From positions 62,001 to 126,000 of the forward strand of contig NZ_CP039889.1 of NCBI RefSeq assembly GCF_005221325.1: 64,000 nt of DNA, read 5' to 3'. Shown piece after piece: positions 8,882 to 17,373 of the stretch (its first letter is position 1; the number at the start of each line of letters is the position of its first letter). Under the pieces are notes generated by a model that was given only the letters and a program-made list of their open reading frames with translations, was not told where the DNA came from and ran no database searches. The stretch comes from Agrobacterium tumefaciens. GTDB taxonomy: Bacteria; Pseudomonadota; Alphaproteobacteria; Rhizobiales; Rhizobiaceae. A program made the translations under genes and the position numbers.

Positions 8882-9877
8882 TCATACCTTCTTTCTGAGA
8901 GATGCGAAGTAACTGGAAAACAGGCCGCGTGCCGCCATGACGACGATCATCAGCACGCCCCACAGCGCGGTGGCCAGATGCTGGTTGGCGCCGAGAAGAT
9001 TGAGGCCCGACGACAGGAGCTGAAGGACGATGAGCGCGACGAAGACGGGTAGCACCCGGCCGACACCACCGAACGGATTGATGCCGCCGAGAAAGGCCGC
9101 CAGCACCGTGATCAGCAGATAGGATTCCCCATGGCCGACACGCACGGAGTTGAAACGGGCAAGCATGATGATGCCGGCAACCGCACACATCAGACCCGAA
9201 AGCGTATAAACGAGCACCTGAATCTTGCGGGTGTTGAGGCCGGAATAACGCGCGGCCTCGATGTTCGAGCCTATCATCAACAGGCCGAAGCCGAGCTTGG
9301 TGCGCGTCAACAGCACATGCCAGAGGCCGACGCAGACGATGAAAATCAGAAGCGGGATCGGCAGGCCGAGAAGCGTGCCGTGACCGAGCGGCGCCATATA
9401 GGCTGGAAAACCGGAGACATCGCCGCCGCGCGTCAGAAACTCGCCCAGTCCGCGCAGGAAGATCATCATCGACAGCGTCACCAGAATGGGGTGCGCGCGG
9501 GTGTAGGCGATCGCCGCTCCCGTCATCGCTCCGGCGGCTCCGCCGGTGACAAGTGCGGCAAGGCAGGCAAACAGGAAGGCGCTCGGTGGCGCATCCACCC
9601 CGCCATGGGCCTGTAGCACCCAGGCTGCGGCAAGCCCGGACAGATTGGCCGCAAAGGTGACGGACAGATTGATCCCGCCCGTCAGCAGCGGCAGCAGCAT
9701 CGCCAGTGTCAAGAGACCAAGCTCAGGCAGCTGGAAGGCGACCGAACCGAATGTTGCTGGTGACAGGAAGTTGTCCGCAAAGGTTCCGAAGATGAGCATG
9801 ACGGCGATGAGGGCAATCACCGGGCCTGCCATGTCGGCCCCGAAGATCGCGTTGAATTTCCGGATGAGGTGGTTCAC
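8882..9877 (-). CDS. Sugar ABC transporter permease, RbsC family (second subunit)
   Basis: A 331-residue inner-membrane permease of the BPD_transp_2 (ribose/galactose) family with about eight to ten hydrophobic segments. It has family sequences such as L-P-L-L-T-G-G-I-N-L-S-V and A-A-F-L-G-G-I-N-P-F-G-G. It pairs with the permease directly upstream to form the channel. The GTG start overlaps the stop of that gene by 4 bp (GTGA), a sign of translational coupling. The substrate is inferred from the epimerases in the same operon. Confidence 0.88.
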   Translation of the reverse strand: MNHLIRKFNAIFGADMAGPVIALIAVMLIFGTFADNFLSPATFGSVAFQLPELGLLTLAMLLPLLTGGINLSVTFAANLSGLAAAWVLQAHGGVDAPPSAFLFACLAALVTGGAAGAMTGAAIAYTRAHPILVTLSMMIFLRGLGEFLTRGGDVSGFPAYMAPLGHGTLLGLPIPLLIFIVCVGLWHVLLTRTKLGFGLLMIGSNIEAARYSGLNTRKIQVLVYTLSGLMCAVAGIIMLARFNSVRVGHGESYLLITVLAAFLGGINPFGGVGRVLPVFVALIVLQLLSSGLNLLGANQHLATALWGVLMIVVMAARGLFSSYFASLRKKV

Positions 9878-10890
9878 CGCTGGGCGCTCCCCTTTTTCGT
9901 GGACGTGCGGAGCGCACTCGGCAGAAGCTTGTCGAAGCGGGTGGAGGACAGCGTGATTGCGGCGAGAATGATGGCACCGACGATCATCTTGAAGGCAAAG
10001 GGCGATACGCCCATCAGGTTGAGGCCGTTCTGGGTTATCGACACCATCAAGACCCCGAGCACGCAGCCGATCACCGAACCCTTGCCACCGCCAAGCCGCG
10101 CGCCGCCAAGCACGGTGGCAGCAAGCACATCCAGTTCGCGACCATAAAGCGCGTTGGGCACGACCTCCTGCGCGTAATGCGCCTGCATGAGCCCGGCAAT
10201 ACCCGCCATCAGGCCGAGCCAGCCGAAGGAAATGTAATGCATGGCGCCGATATTGATGCCAAAGCGGCGCGCGCCTTCCGGATTGTCACCGAAAGCATAA
10301 AGCTTGCGTCCAACAGTGGTACGGGAAATCATGAACCAGGTGGCAACGCAGCAGAGGATCATGACCACGACGGGCAGCGTCAATTCGACCCAGGAACCAT
10401 CGGGCATCTCGCGCTCGTAAAACACCACGCGCGTCGAAAGCCATTCCGGCAGGTCATAGATCGACACGCCCTTGGTGAAGAACATCAACAGGCCGAAGAA
10501 GATGTTGAAGGTGGAGATGGTCGCGACGATGGAGATGATGTTGAGCCGCCAGACCAGAAAGGCGTTGACGAAACCGAGGCCGAGGCCGACGGCACCGGCG
10601 ATGATGAAACCTTCCGCCCAATTGCCGCCGCCGAGCGCATTGAGCGCCAGCACCGTGACATATTGAACGACGGAGGCGGCAACGGCGAAGGAGATGTCGA
10701 TGCCGCCTGAAATCAGCACGACGAGCAGGCCGACCGCGAAGATGATGTTGACCGCCGAGACATTCAGCACATCGAAGGCGTTCGAAATGGTGAGGAACCG
10801 GTCGGTGGCGAAGGACAGCCCCGTGCAGAGCAGGACCATGACCACAAGCAGGGTGAATTCGGTCGTATGTCCGAGGATGAGCCTACGCAT
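9874..10890 (-). CDS. Sugar ABC transporter permease, RbsC family (first subunit)
   Basis: A 338-residue inner-membrane permease of the ribose/autoinducer-2 type. The motifs V-L-I-S-G-G-I-D-I-S-F-A near residue 60 and T-V-L-G-G-A-R-L-G-G-G-K-G-S near the C-terminal third are characteristic of the family. Its ATG start overlaps the end of the ATPase gene by 8 bp and its stop overlaps the next permease by 4 bp, so ATPase, permease 1 and permease 2 form a tightly packed block. Confidence 0.88.
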   Translation of the reverse strand: MRRLILGHTTEFTLLVVMVLLCTGLSFATDRFLTISNAFDVLNVSAVNIIFAVGLLVVLISGGIDISFAVAASVVQYVTVLALNALGGGNWAEGFIIAGAVGLGLGFVNAFLVWRLNIISIVATISTFNIFFGLLMFFTKGVSIYDLPEWLSTRVVFYEREMPDGSWVELTLPVVVMILCCVATWFMISRTTVGRKLYAFGDNPEGARRFGINIGAMHYISFGWLGLMAGIAGLMQAHYAQEVVPNALYGRELDVLAATVLGGARLGGGKGSVIGCVLGVLMVSITQNGLNLMGVSPFAFKMIVGAIILAAITLSSTRFDKLLPSALRTSTKKGSAQR

Positions 10891-12373
10891 AGATGGCGGC
10901 CTCCAGTTCGGTCAGCGACAGACGTCGCGGATCATAGGTGGCGTGGAACCGGCCTTCGACCATGTGGATGACCCTGTCTGTATTGAAATAGACTTCCGGC
11001 GCTTCGTCGGAAATGACGATGATCGACAGGCCTTCTGCGGCGAGCTTGCGGACGATTTCGAAGATGCCGGCGCGGGCACCGACATCGACACCCACGGTCG
11101 GCGCATCGAGGATAAGAATTTTCGGTCCGATCGCCAGCCATTTGGCAATGGCCACACGCTGCTGGTTGCCGCCGGAGAGCGTGCGGATCGGATCTTCCGG
11201 CAGGCCGATCTTGACGCCGAGCGCTGAAATCCAGCGGGAAACGACATCCGCCTTTTTCGACGTGGAGATAAGGCCGCCGCTCAACAGCTTATCGAGCGAG
11301 GCCATGACGAGATTGTCGGCAATCGACTGGGGCTGGTTCAGGCCAAGCGACAACCGGTCTTCGGAAAGATAGGCGACGCCTGCCCGGATCGCATCTCGGT
11401 TGGAATGGAAATCCATCTTCTTTCCATCGATCAGGATTTCACCCGACTGCTGTCGGTGCATGCCGAACAGCGTCAAGGCCAGTTCCGTGCGCCCGGCCCC
11501 GAGCAGGCCGGTGATACCAAGCGTTTCTCCGCGCCGCAGATCGAACGAAATATCCTCGAACTCGCCGGCGCGGGCCAACCCGCGCACGGAAAGAACGACG
11601 GGCTTGTCATCGTGATCGGCGGCAATGACGGCACTGTCGAAGTTACGGCCGGTCATCAGTTCGGTCACGCGCGACTGGGTCATGCCTTCAACCGGGAAAA
11701 CGCCAACGAGCGATCCATCCCGCAAAACTGTGATGCGATCCGATATCTCGAGCACTTCCGCCAGCCGGTGCGAGACGAACACGACCGCGACGCCGGACGC
11801 CGAGAGGTTGCGGACGATGTCGATCAGATAATCCGTCTCCGACTGCGTCAGCGATGCGGTGGGTTCATCCATGAAAACGAGACGGGCTTCGCCGACCAGC
11901 GCGCGGGCAATCGCGACGATCTGGCGTTGGGCAATCGGCAACTCCTTGAGCGGCCTGTCGAGATCGAACGAGACGCCAAGACGCGCCAGCGCCTTTTCGG
12001 CAGCTTTCTCGATTGCGCGCTTGTCGACCAGCCCGAATTTGCCGTTCACCGCATATTGGAAACCGATATTTTCGGCCACAGTCATTTCATCAAACAGCGC
12101 CAGATCCTGCCAGATCACCTGGATGCCCAGCGATTGCGCAAGTGTCGGGGTCATAGCAGCGATGGGTTTGCCATCGAAATAAAGCTCGGCATCGCTTTGC
12201 GGCGTGTAGACACCGGTAATGACCTTGATCAGCGTGCTTTTGCCACAGCCGTTTTCGCCGGCTAGGCAATGCACTTCACCCGGATTGACCTCGAAGGAAA
12301 CACCCTTCAGGGCGCGCACGCCACCAAAGGTGACCTTGACATTTTTGAGGGACAGGAGCGGTTCTGCGCTCAT
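10883..12373 (-). CDS. Sugar ABC transporter ATP-binding protein, RbsA/MglA type (two ABC domains)
   Basis: A 496-residue tandem ATPase of the carbohydrate uptake class. The first domain has Walker A G-E-N-G-C-G-K-S-T, the non-canonical signature P-I-A-Q-R-Q-I-V-A-I-A and Walker B L-V-F-M-D-E-P-T-A-S-L. The second has the degenerate Walker A G-L-L-G-A-G-R-T-E usual for this class, signature L-S-G-G-N-Q-Q-R-V and Walker B I-L-I-L-D-A-P-T-V-G-V-D, in which the catalytic Glu is Ala (degenerate second sites are common in the class). The ATG at 12373 is chosen because AAAGGAGAG precedes it; longer in-frame starts lack this. Confidence 0.9.
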   Translation of the reverse strand: MSAEPLLSLKNVKVTFGGVRALKGVSFEVNPGEVHCLAGENGCGKSTLIKVITGVYTPQSDAELYFDGKPIAAMTPTLAQSLGIQVIWQDLALFDEMTVAENIGFQYAVNGKFGLVDKRAIEKAAEKALARLGVSFDLDRPLKELPIAQRQIVAIARALVGEARLVFMDEPTASLTQSETDYLIDIVRNLSASGVAVVFVSHRLAEVLEISDRITVLRDGSLVGVFPVEGMTQSRVTELMTGRNFDSAVIAADHDDKPVVLSVRGLARAGEFEDISFDLRRGETLGITGLLGAGRTELALTLFGMHRQQSGEILIDGKKMDFHSNRDAIRAGVAYLSEDRLSLGLNQPQSIADNLVMASLDKLLSGGLISTSKKADVVSRWISALGVKIGLPEDPIRTLSGGNQQRVAIAKWLAIGPKILILDAPTVGVDVGARAGIFEIVRKLAAEGLSIIVISDEAPEVYFNTDRVIHMVEGRFHATYDPRRLSLTELEAAIYA

Positions 12374-12439
12374 GATAGCGTATCTCTCCTTTCGCCGCGA
12401 AAGCATCGCAGACGTGGCGCTCGGCATAAATTTCGGATG

Positions 12440-12473
12440 GGCGTCGCGCGGGCATTTTCTCCCGCGCGACGCC
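12440..12473 (-). promoter_or_regulatory. Strong intra-operon hairpin between binding-protein and ATPase genes
   Basis: A perfect inverted repeat with 13-bp, almost pure GC arms (12440..12452 and 12461..12473) and an 8-base loop. It lies between the stop of the binding-protein gene and the start of the ATPase. No U-tract follows on the minus strand, so it is more likely a 3' stabiliser or partial attenuator than a full terminator. This would keep the binding protein at a higher level than the membrane subunits, as seen in many sugar ABC operons. Confidence 0.7.
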
Positions 12474-12490
12474 TTCGGCCTTGGGGAGGA

Positions 12491-13468
12491 TCAGAGGCCC
12501 ATGGAAACGAGCTTGTCGATGCTTTCCTTGTCGATCTTCAAAAGCTGATCGACGACGATGGTGTTACCCTCGGGATTGATGGTGCCGAGACCTTCGATAT
12601 TGTCGCCGGACTTGGGTGCTTGACCCTTGGCGATACGGTCGGCGAGCGTGATGAAGACCTCACCGGCCTGTTTCGGGTTCCACATGAAGCCGCCCGTCAG
12701 GGCGCCCGATTTGATCAGCTTGGCGCCCTGCCCCGGCGAAAACGGGCCGATGACGAAGACCTTGCCATCCTTCCGGCGCTCTTCAACCGCACGTCCCGCA
12801 CCGATCGGCCCCTGCGAACCGAAGGCGAGGAAGCCCTTGAGGTCGGCATTGGCAGACATCAGGTCAAGCGCGGTCGAACGGCTCTTGTCGAGGTCTTCCG
12901 CCACACCGTAACGGTCGCCAACGAGCTTCATGTCAGGATAATTGGCCTTGATATAGGCGATGGCGGCATCGGCCCAGGCATTGTGAAGCGGAACGGTGAG
13001 CGAACCGACGAAGACGGCATAGGAGCCTTTGCCGCCCATCTTTTCCGCCAGCAGCTTGCCATGCGCTTCACCGAAACCCTTGGCGGAGGCGAGCTCGAAA
13101 TCCCAGTCGGCGCCGAGCTGTTCCGGGGATTCATGGGTGATGACCTTGATGCCGGCGGCCTGCGCTTTTTTCAGCACCGGTTCCAGCACCTTGGCGTCGT
13201 TCGGCACGACACCGATGAAATCGACTTTCTGGGCGATCAGGTCTTCGATGGCGCGCACCTGCAGCGCCGGGTCGGCGCTGGTCGGGCCGACCATGAAACC
13301 GTCAACGCCGAGCTTCTTGCTCTGCTCCTTGATACCGGCTTCCATGGCATTGAACCACGGAATGCCGCCGATCTTGACAACGACGCCAACCTTCGGCCCT
13401 TCGGCGAAAGCTGCGGATGAGAGCAACGCAAGCGACAGACCAACCGCCGCAGCAATAATTTTCTTCAT
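12491..13468 (-). CDS. Sugar ABC transporter periplasmic substrate-binding protein (RbsB/LsrB-like)
   Basis: A 325-residue binding protein of the Peripla_BP_4 family with a Sec signal peptide (residues 1-22, M-K-K-I-I-A-A-A-V-G-L-S-L-A, cleavage after A-F-A). The mature protein starts K-V-G-V-V-V-K-I-G-G-I-P-W-F-N, with an aromatic residue where this family often stacks the sugar. It is the first gene of the operon, has a perfect AGGAGG site before the ATG and lies next to two LacI-type operators. It probably binds D-allulose or a related ketose; that is inferred from the downstream epimerase. Confidence 0.9.
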   Translation of the reverse strand: MKKIIAAAVGLSLALLSSAAFAEGPKVGVVVKIGGIPWFNAMEAGIKEQSKKLGVDGFMVGPTSADPALQVRAIEDLIAQKVDFIGVVPNDAKVLEPVLKKAQAAGIKVITHESPEQLGADWDFELASAKGFGEAHGKLLAEKMGGKGSYAVFVGSLTVPLHNAWADAAIAYIKANYPDMKLVGDRYGVAEDLDKSRSTALDLMSANADLKGFLAFGSQGPIGAGRAVEERRKDGKVFVIGPFSPGQGAKLIKSGALTGGFMWNPKQAGEVFITLADRIAKGQAPKSGDNIEGLGTINPEGNTIVVDQLLKIDKESIDKLVSMGL

Positions 13469-13592
13469 TGATGTTCCTCCTCAAAAATTCGGCAAACGAA
13501 ATCCGCCCGCAGCCCGTTTTTCCCGGACGCGTTCAAAAATCCCTCATCTCGCTTATTCGAGACTCTCCCTTGCCACTCCCACAGCAACCATC

Positions 13593-13635
13593 ATGCACAA
13601 TCGATATTGCCAAATTGCACAATCGATGGTGCAAT
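13593..13635. promoter_or_regulatory. Tandem LacI-family operators in the divergent promoter region
   Basis: A near-perfect 22-bp palindrome centred on ATCGAT at 13622..13627 (arms from 13614 and to 13635; only one symmetric pair mismatched; outer arms ATTGCAC and GTGCAAT). A degenerate second copy is centred on ATCGAT at 13600..13605. The centres are exactly 22 bp apart, about two helical turns, so two repressor dimers could sit on the same face of the DNA. The sites lie about 125 bp upstream of the importer start and 75 bp upstream of the lacI-type start. They fit the even, CG-centred operators of LacI regulators. Confidence 0.75.
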
Positions 13636-13708
13636 AACCATAACATGAAGCGCCCTTCCGTCAAGGGGATGCGTGCTCTAATAATCGGAATCAGTTGGGG
13701 AGATCACA

Positions 13709-14788
13709 GTGACGGGCATAAGTTCAAAGAAAGCCACCATTTATGACTTGTCGATATTATCAGGCGCTTCCGCCTCGACGGTCAGTGCGGTGTTGAACGG
13801 ATCATGGCGCAAGCGGCGGATTTCGGAAGAAACCGCAGACAAGATTCTCTCGCTCGCCAAGGCCCAGCGCTACACCACCAACCTGCAGGCGCGCGGCCTC
13901 AGAAGTTCGAAATCCGGCCTCGTCGGGCTTCTGGTGCCGGTTTATGACAACCGGTTCTTTTCATCGATGGCGCAGACCTTCGAGGGGCAGGCCCGCAAAC
14001 GTGGCCTGTCGCCCATGGTGGTTTCCGGCCGGCGCGACCCCGAGGAAGAACGACGCACCGTCGAGACCCTGATCGCCTATTCGATCGATGCCCTCTTCAT
14101 TGCCGGCGTGACCGATCCCGACGGCGTTCACCAGGTCTGCGCGCGCGCGGCCCTTCCGCATGTGAACATCGACCTACCGGGCAAATTTGCGTCCTCCGTC
14201 ATCTCCAATAACCGGCACGGCGCGGAAATGCTGACAGCGGCGATCCTAGCCCATGCGGCAAAAGGAGGTCCTCTTGGCCCCGACGATGTCATCCTGTTCG
14301 GCGGCCATGACGACCACGCCAGCCGCGAGCGCATAGACGGCTTCCATGCCGCGAAAGCCGATTATTTCGGCGTTGAGGGCGGTGACGATATCGAAATCAC
14401 AGGCTATTCGCCGCATATGACGGAACTGGCTTTCGAACGTTTCTTCGCCCGCAGGGGCCGCCTTCCCCGCTGTTTCTTCGTCAATTCATCGATCAATTTC
14501 GAGGGACTGCTTCGTTTCATGGGGCGCCATGACGGCGAGGCATTCGGCGACATCGTCGTCGGCTGCTTCGACTATGACCCTTTCGCGTCTTTTCTTCCCT
14601 TCCCTGTTTACATGATCAAACCAGATATCGCGCAGATGCTCGAAAAAGGCTTCGATCTCTTGGAAGAAAACCGGACGGAGCCCGACGTCACCATCATCGA
14701 ACCGCAACTCATCCCACCACGAACCGCCCTTAAGGGACCGCTGGACGACATATGGGACCCGGTTGCGTTGCGCCGTATGGCAAAGTGA
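13709..14788 (+). CDS. LacI-family transcriptional regulator of the adjacent sugar operon
   Basis: A 359-residue repressor. The N-terminal helix-turn-helix spans residues 9-30 (T-I-Y-D-L-S-I-L-S-G-A-S-A-S-T-V-S) followed by the hinge V-L-N-G-S-W-R-K-R-R-I-S. The rest is a periplasmic-binding-protein-like ligand domain starting V-G-L-L-V-P-V-Y-D-N-R-F-F. The start is GTG at 13709 behind GGGGAGA. It is divergent from the importer operon, with two palindromic operators between them, so it most likely represses that operon and perhaps itself until the imported sugar or its phosphate binds. Confidence 0.88.
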   Translation: MTGISSKKATIYDLSILSGASASTVSAVLNGSWRKRRISEETADKILSLAKAQRYTTNLQARGLRSSKSGLVGLLVPVYDNRFFSSMAQTFEGQARKRGLSPMVVSGRRDPEEERRTVETLIAYSIDALFIAGVTDPDGVHQVCARAALPHVNIDLPGKFASSVISNNRHGAEMLTAAILAHAAKGGPLGPDDVILFGGHDDHASRERIDGFHAAKADYFGVEGGDDIEITGYSPHMTELAFERFFARRGRLPRCFFVNSSINFEGLLRFMGRHDGEAFGDIVVGCFDYDPFASFLPFPVYMIKPDIAQMLEKGFDLLEENRTEPDVTIIEPQLIPPRTALKGPLDDIWDPVALRRMAK

Positions 14789-14885
14789 AACGCATGCACG
14801 AAAGTGCCGAAATCTCCGCTTGACCTCAACCGCGCTTGACGTCGTACCGATTTGCAACAGGCACCACCATTGCAACGGAATAACG

Positions 14886-15209
14886 ATGATTGAAAAGCTC
14901 ATGAAGGTCTTGGAAAGTGGAAGGGATAGCGCAGTCCTGCGCTTTTCCCTCGCGAAGGCCCTGATGAACGCGCGGCAATTCGAAGACGCCGCGCACCATC
15001 TGCTGGAGGCCATCCGGCAGAATCCCGACTATTCGGCAGTCTGGGCGGCACTCGGTGAATGCCGAGCGCGGCTGGGAGATCATGACGGTGCCGCCGCGGC
15101 CTGGGTGGAAGGCGTGGCAGTGGCCATCAGACGGGGTGACATACAGGCGAAAAAGCAGATGGAGGTCCGGTTGCGGCGGCTGCAGACGCGCAGCCGGAGT
15201 GCCAGTTGA
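14886..15209 (+). CDS. Small TPR-like protein
   Basis: A 107-residue protein with helical repeats resembling tetratricopeptide units: S-A-V-L-R-F-S-L-A-K-A-L at about 15-26 and Y-S-A-V-W-A-A-L-G-E-C-R-A-R-L-G at about 49-64, followed by a basic C-terminal helix. The ATG at 14886 follows a weak GGAATAA site. TPR proteins mediate protein contacts; no partner is evident. Upstream is the lacI-type gene (97 bp away) and downstream a sigma-54 activator (123 bp away), both on the same strand, and no operon is clear. A longer frame from 14763 exists but its extra N-terminus looks non-coding. Confidence 0.72.
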   Translation: MIEKLMKVLESGRDSAVLRFSLAKALMNARQFEDAAHHLLEAIRQNPDYSAVWAALGECRARLGDHDGAAAAWVEGVAVAIRRGDIQAKKQMEVRLRRLQTRSRSAS

Positions 15210-15332
15210 TGGCAGCGCAAGTTCATTCGATTCCATATGCCAAAAAATCGCCGGAAGATTAGCCAGGCTTCATAAAACTGGTTATGATCGCCGGAAAAAT
15301 CACGGGAGGCGGCTGTCCAGAGCCGGTGGTTT

Positions 15333-17216
15333 ATGGGTTTTTCGGATCATATCAAGGAAATCGAGACCGTCGGTCAGGGCAGGAATACCGGCCGGGATGC
15401 GGTGGTGCTGGAATCCTGGCGGCGTTGCCTCGACACCTATCAGCTTGATCCGACCAAGGCGCGTGAAGCGGTCATCGTCTCCGAGACACGTCTTCGGGAG
15501 CATCGCCAGCAGGCGGAAGACCTCGTGCACATCGCCCGCTCCGGCCTGGAACGGCTTTACCGACAGGTGGCCGAGCAGAATTACGTCCTCCTCCTTTCCG
15601 ACCGGCAGGGCGTGACGGTCGAGTTCCTGGGCGATCCCTGCTTCAACAACAATCTGCGCAAGGCCGGGCTCTATCTTGGCTCGGAATGGTCGGAACCGCG
15701 CGCCGGCACCTGTGCCGTCGGTGCCTGCATCGCAACCGGCGAGCCGCTCACCATCCACCAGACCGATCATTTTGATGTGACGCACACGCCGCTCTCCTGC
15801 ACCGCAGCGCCGATCTACGATACGCAGGGCGCGCTGACGGCTGTGCTCGATATTTCACTGCTCAGCTCACCGATCCTGAAAACGAGCCAGAACATGGCCC
15901 GCCATTTGGTCTCTTCCACCGTGCGGAGGATCGAGCTTGCCAATCTGATGGCCAGCAGCCGCCATGATCTCGTTCTGCGCTTTGCGGGTGCGCCGGAATT
16001 TCTGGATGTCGACCCGGAAGCGGCCCTGTCGGTCGACGGTTCCGGCCGGATCACGGGCATGACACACGCCGCAGCCCGTCTCCTCGCCGCCTCCCGCGGC
16101 CTCGACTGGCGCAGGCCTGAACGTCTTCTCGGACAGCGGGTGGAGGAGTTTTTCGAAGCCGATTTCGATGAGCTTGCGTCGCTGACCCGCTCCAGCCTGC
16201 CGCAGGACAGGCGCATCGTCGTCAGAGACGGCACCGTGCTTTATGCACACGCCATCGAGCCACAACAGCGCAGGTCGACCGTTCCGCTTGCGCGCATGAA
16301 ACCGCAGCCGATGACGGAGAGGATCGGCGGTGACGGCCCGGTGGTTCGAAATCTGAGGCGGAAGGTGGAGAAACTCGCGCCCGCAAGACTGCCGATCCTT
16401 TTGCAGGGCCAGACCGGCACCGGCAAGGAACATCTCGCACGCATCATTCACGATGCCAGCGGCGTTTCAGGCCGCTTTGTCGCCGTCAATTGCGCCGCCA
16501 TTCCCGAACAGCTGATCGAAAGCGAACTGTTCGGTTATATGCCGGGAGCTTTCACCGGCGCTCTGGCGAAAGGGCGCAAGGGGCTGGTGGAAGAGGCGCA
16601 GGGCGGAACGCTTTTCCTCGACGAGATCGGCGACATGCCGTTTGCGGCGCAGAGCCGGCTTTTGCGCGTTCTGGCGGAAGGCGAGGTTCTGCCTGTTGGT
16701 GGCTCCACCCCGCAGAAAGTGGTTTTCAGAGTGATTTCCGCATCTCACCGTCCCCTGAGTGACATGGTGCGAACAGGTGCATTCCGCGAAGATCTCTATT
16801 ACCGGCTGAACGCGGCGGTCCTGACGCTGCCGGCACTCAGCGAACGCGACGATTTTCCGTGGCTTCTCGACAGGATACTCGAAAAACACGGCCTGCCCGG
16901 CCGGCCGCTGACGCTCTCCAACGCTGCCCACCTGACGCTCCTGCACCACCGCTGGCCGGGCAATATCCGTGAACTGGACAATGCGATTGCCTTTGCGGCA
17001 GCCCTTTGCGACGACGGGCTGATTACGGTGGAGGACCTCCCGGATCAGCTCATGTCCGCATCCACCACGCCCATGATCGACAGCCGCGGCACCGATCTTC
17101 GCGCACTTCTTGTAGCCTGCAACGGCAACATTTCAGAGGCGGCACGCCGGCTCGGCGTCGACCGCACGACCCTCCATCGCCGCATGCGGCGCCTCGGCAT
17201 TGGAAAACCGCACTGA
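15333..17216 (+). CDS. Sigma-54-dependent activator, AcoR type (GAF, AAA+, Fis HTH)
   Basis: A 627-residue enhancer-binding protein. An N-terminal sensory part with a GAF-like fold occupies about 1-300. The AAA+ domain has Walker A G-Q-T-G-T-G-K-E (about 359-366), the sigma-54 contact loop G-A-F-T-G-A (about 405-410) and Walker B G-G-T-L-F-L-D-E-I-G-D. A C-terminal Fis-type helix-turn-helix (I-S-E-A-A-R-R-L-G-V-D-R-T-T-L-H) lies near 597-615. The layout matches AcoR-type activators of acetoin, alcohol and ketone genes. The next gene, an alcohol dehydrogenase, has a -24/-12 promoter and a palindrome upstream, so it is the likely target. A 10-base direct repeat (ATCGCCGGAA at 15247 and 15287) lies before the start; its role is unknown. 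Confidence 0.92.
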   Translation: MGFSDHIKEIETVGQGRNTGRDAVVLESWRRCLDTYQLDPTKAREAVIVSETRLREHRQQAEDLVHIARSGLERLYRQVAEQNYVLLLSDRQGVTVEFLGDPCFNNNLRKAGLYLGSEWSEPRAGTCAVGACIATGEPLTIHQTDHFDVTHTPLSCTAAPIYDTQGALTAVLDISLLSSPILKTSQNMARHLVSSTVRRIELANLMASSRHDLVLRFAGAPEFLDVDPEAALSVDGSGRITGMTHAAARLLAASRGLDWRRPERLLGQRVEEFFEADFDELASLTRSSLPQDRRIVVRDGTVLYAHAIEPQQRRSTVPLARMKPQPMTERIGGDGPVVRNLRRKVEKLAPARLPILLQGQTGTGKEHLARIIHDASGVSGRFVAVNCAAIPEQLIESELFGYMPGAFTGALAKGRKGLVEEAQGGTLFLDEIGDMPFAAQSRLLRVLAEGEVLPVGGSTPQKVVFRVISASHRPLSDMVRTGAFREDLYYRLNAAVLTLPALSERDDFPWLLDRILEKHGLPGRPLTLSNAAHLTLLHHRWPGNIRELDNAIAFAAALCDDGLITVEDLPDQLMSASTTPMIDSRGTDLRALLVACNGNISEAARRLGVDRTTLHRRMRRLGIGKPH

Positions 17217-17229
17217 AGGTGAGGCATAT

Positions 17230-17258
17230 GCCACAGCTGTAGCGCCACAGCTGTGGCG
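17230..17258. promoter_or_regulatory. Candidate enhancer (UAS) for the sigma-54 activator
   Basis: A perfect 16-bp palindrome at 17243..17258 (arms CGCCACAG and CTGTGGCG) preceded by a partial second copy at 17231..17242 (CCACAGCTGTAG), centres 14 bp apart. It is about 65-90 bp upstream of the -24 element and just after the activator gene, the normal place for an enhancer of a Fis-type activator. It could instead be part of a hairpin ending the activator transcript, but no T-tract follows. Confidence 0.6.
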
Positions 17259-17322
17259 GGATGGAAAACGGGCCTTTCCGTAAAACCCAGCAATTTCAGG
17301 CCTCCGGTGGAGAAAACCCTGC

Positions 17323-17338
17323 TGGCATGGGCATTGCA
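17323..17338 (+). promoter_or_regulatory. Sigma-54 (-24/-12) promoter
   Basis: TGGCATGGGCATTGCA carries the invariant GG and GC exactly 10 bp apart and differs at one base from the core consensus TGGCACG-N4-TTGCA. It lies 36 bp before the alcohol dehydrogenase ATG, giving a predicted start near 17348. A sigma-54 activator gene is immediately upstream. Confidence 0.85.
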
Positions 17339-17373
17339 CCTTCTCTGGCATCAAGTGCCATCGAGGAGAAAAT

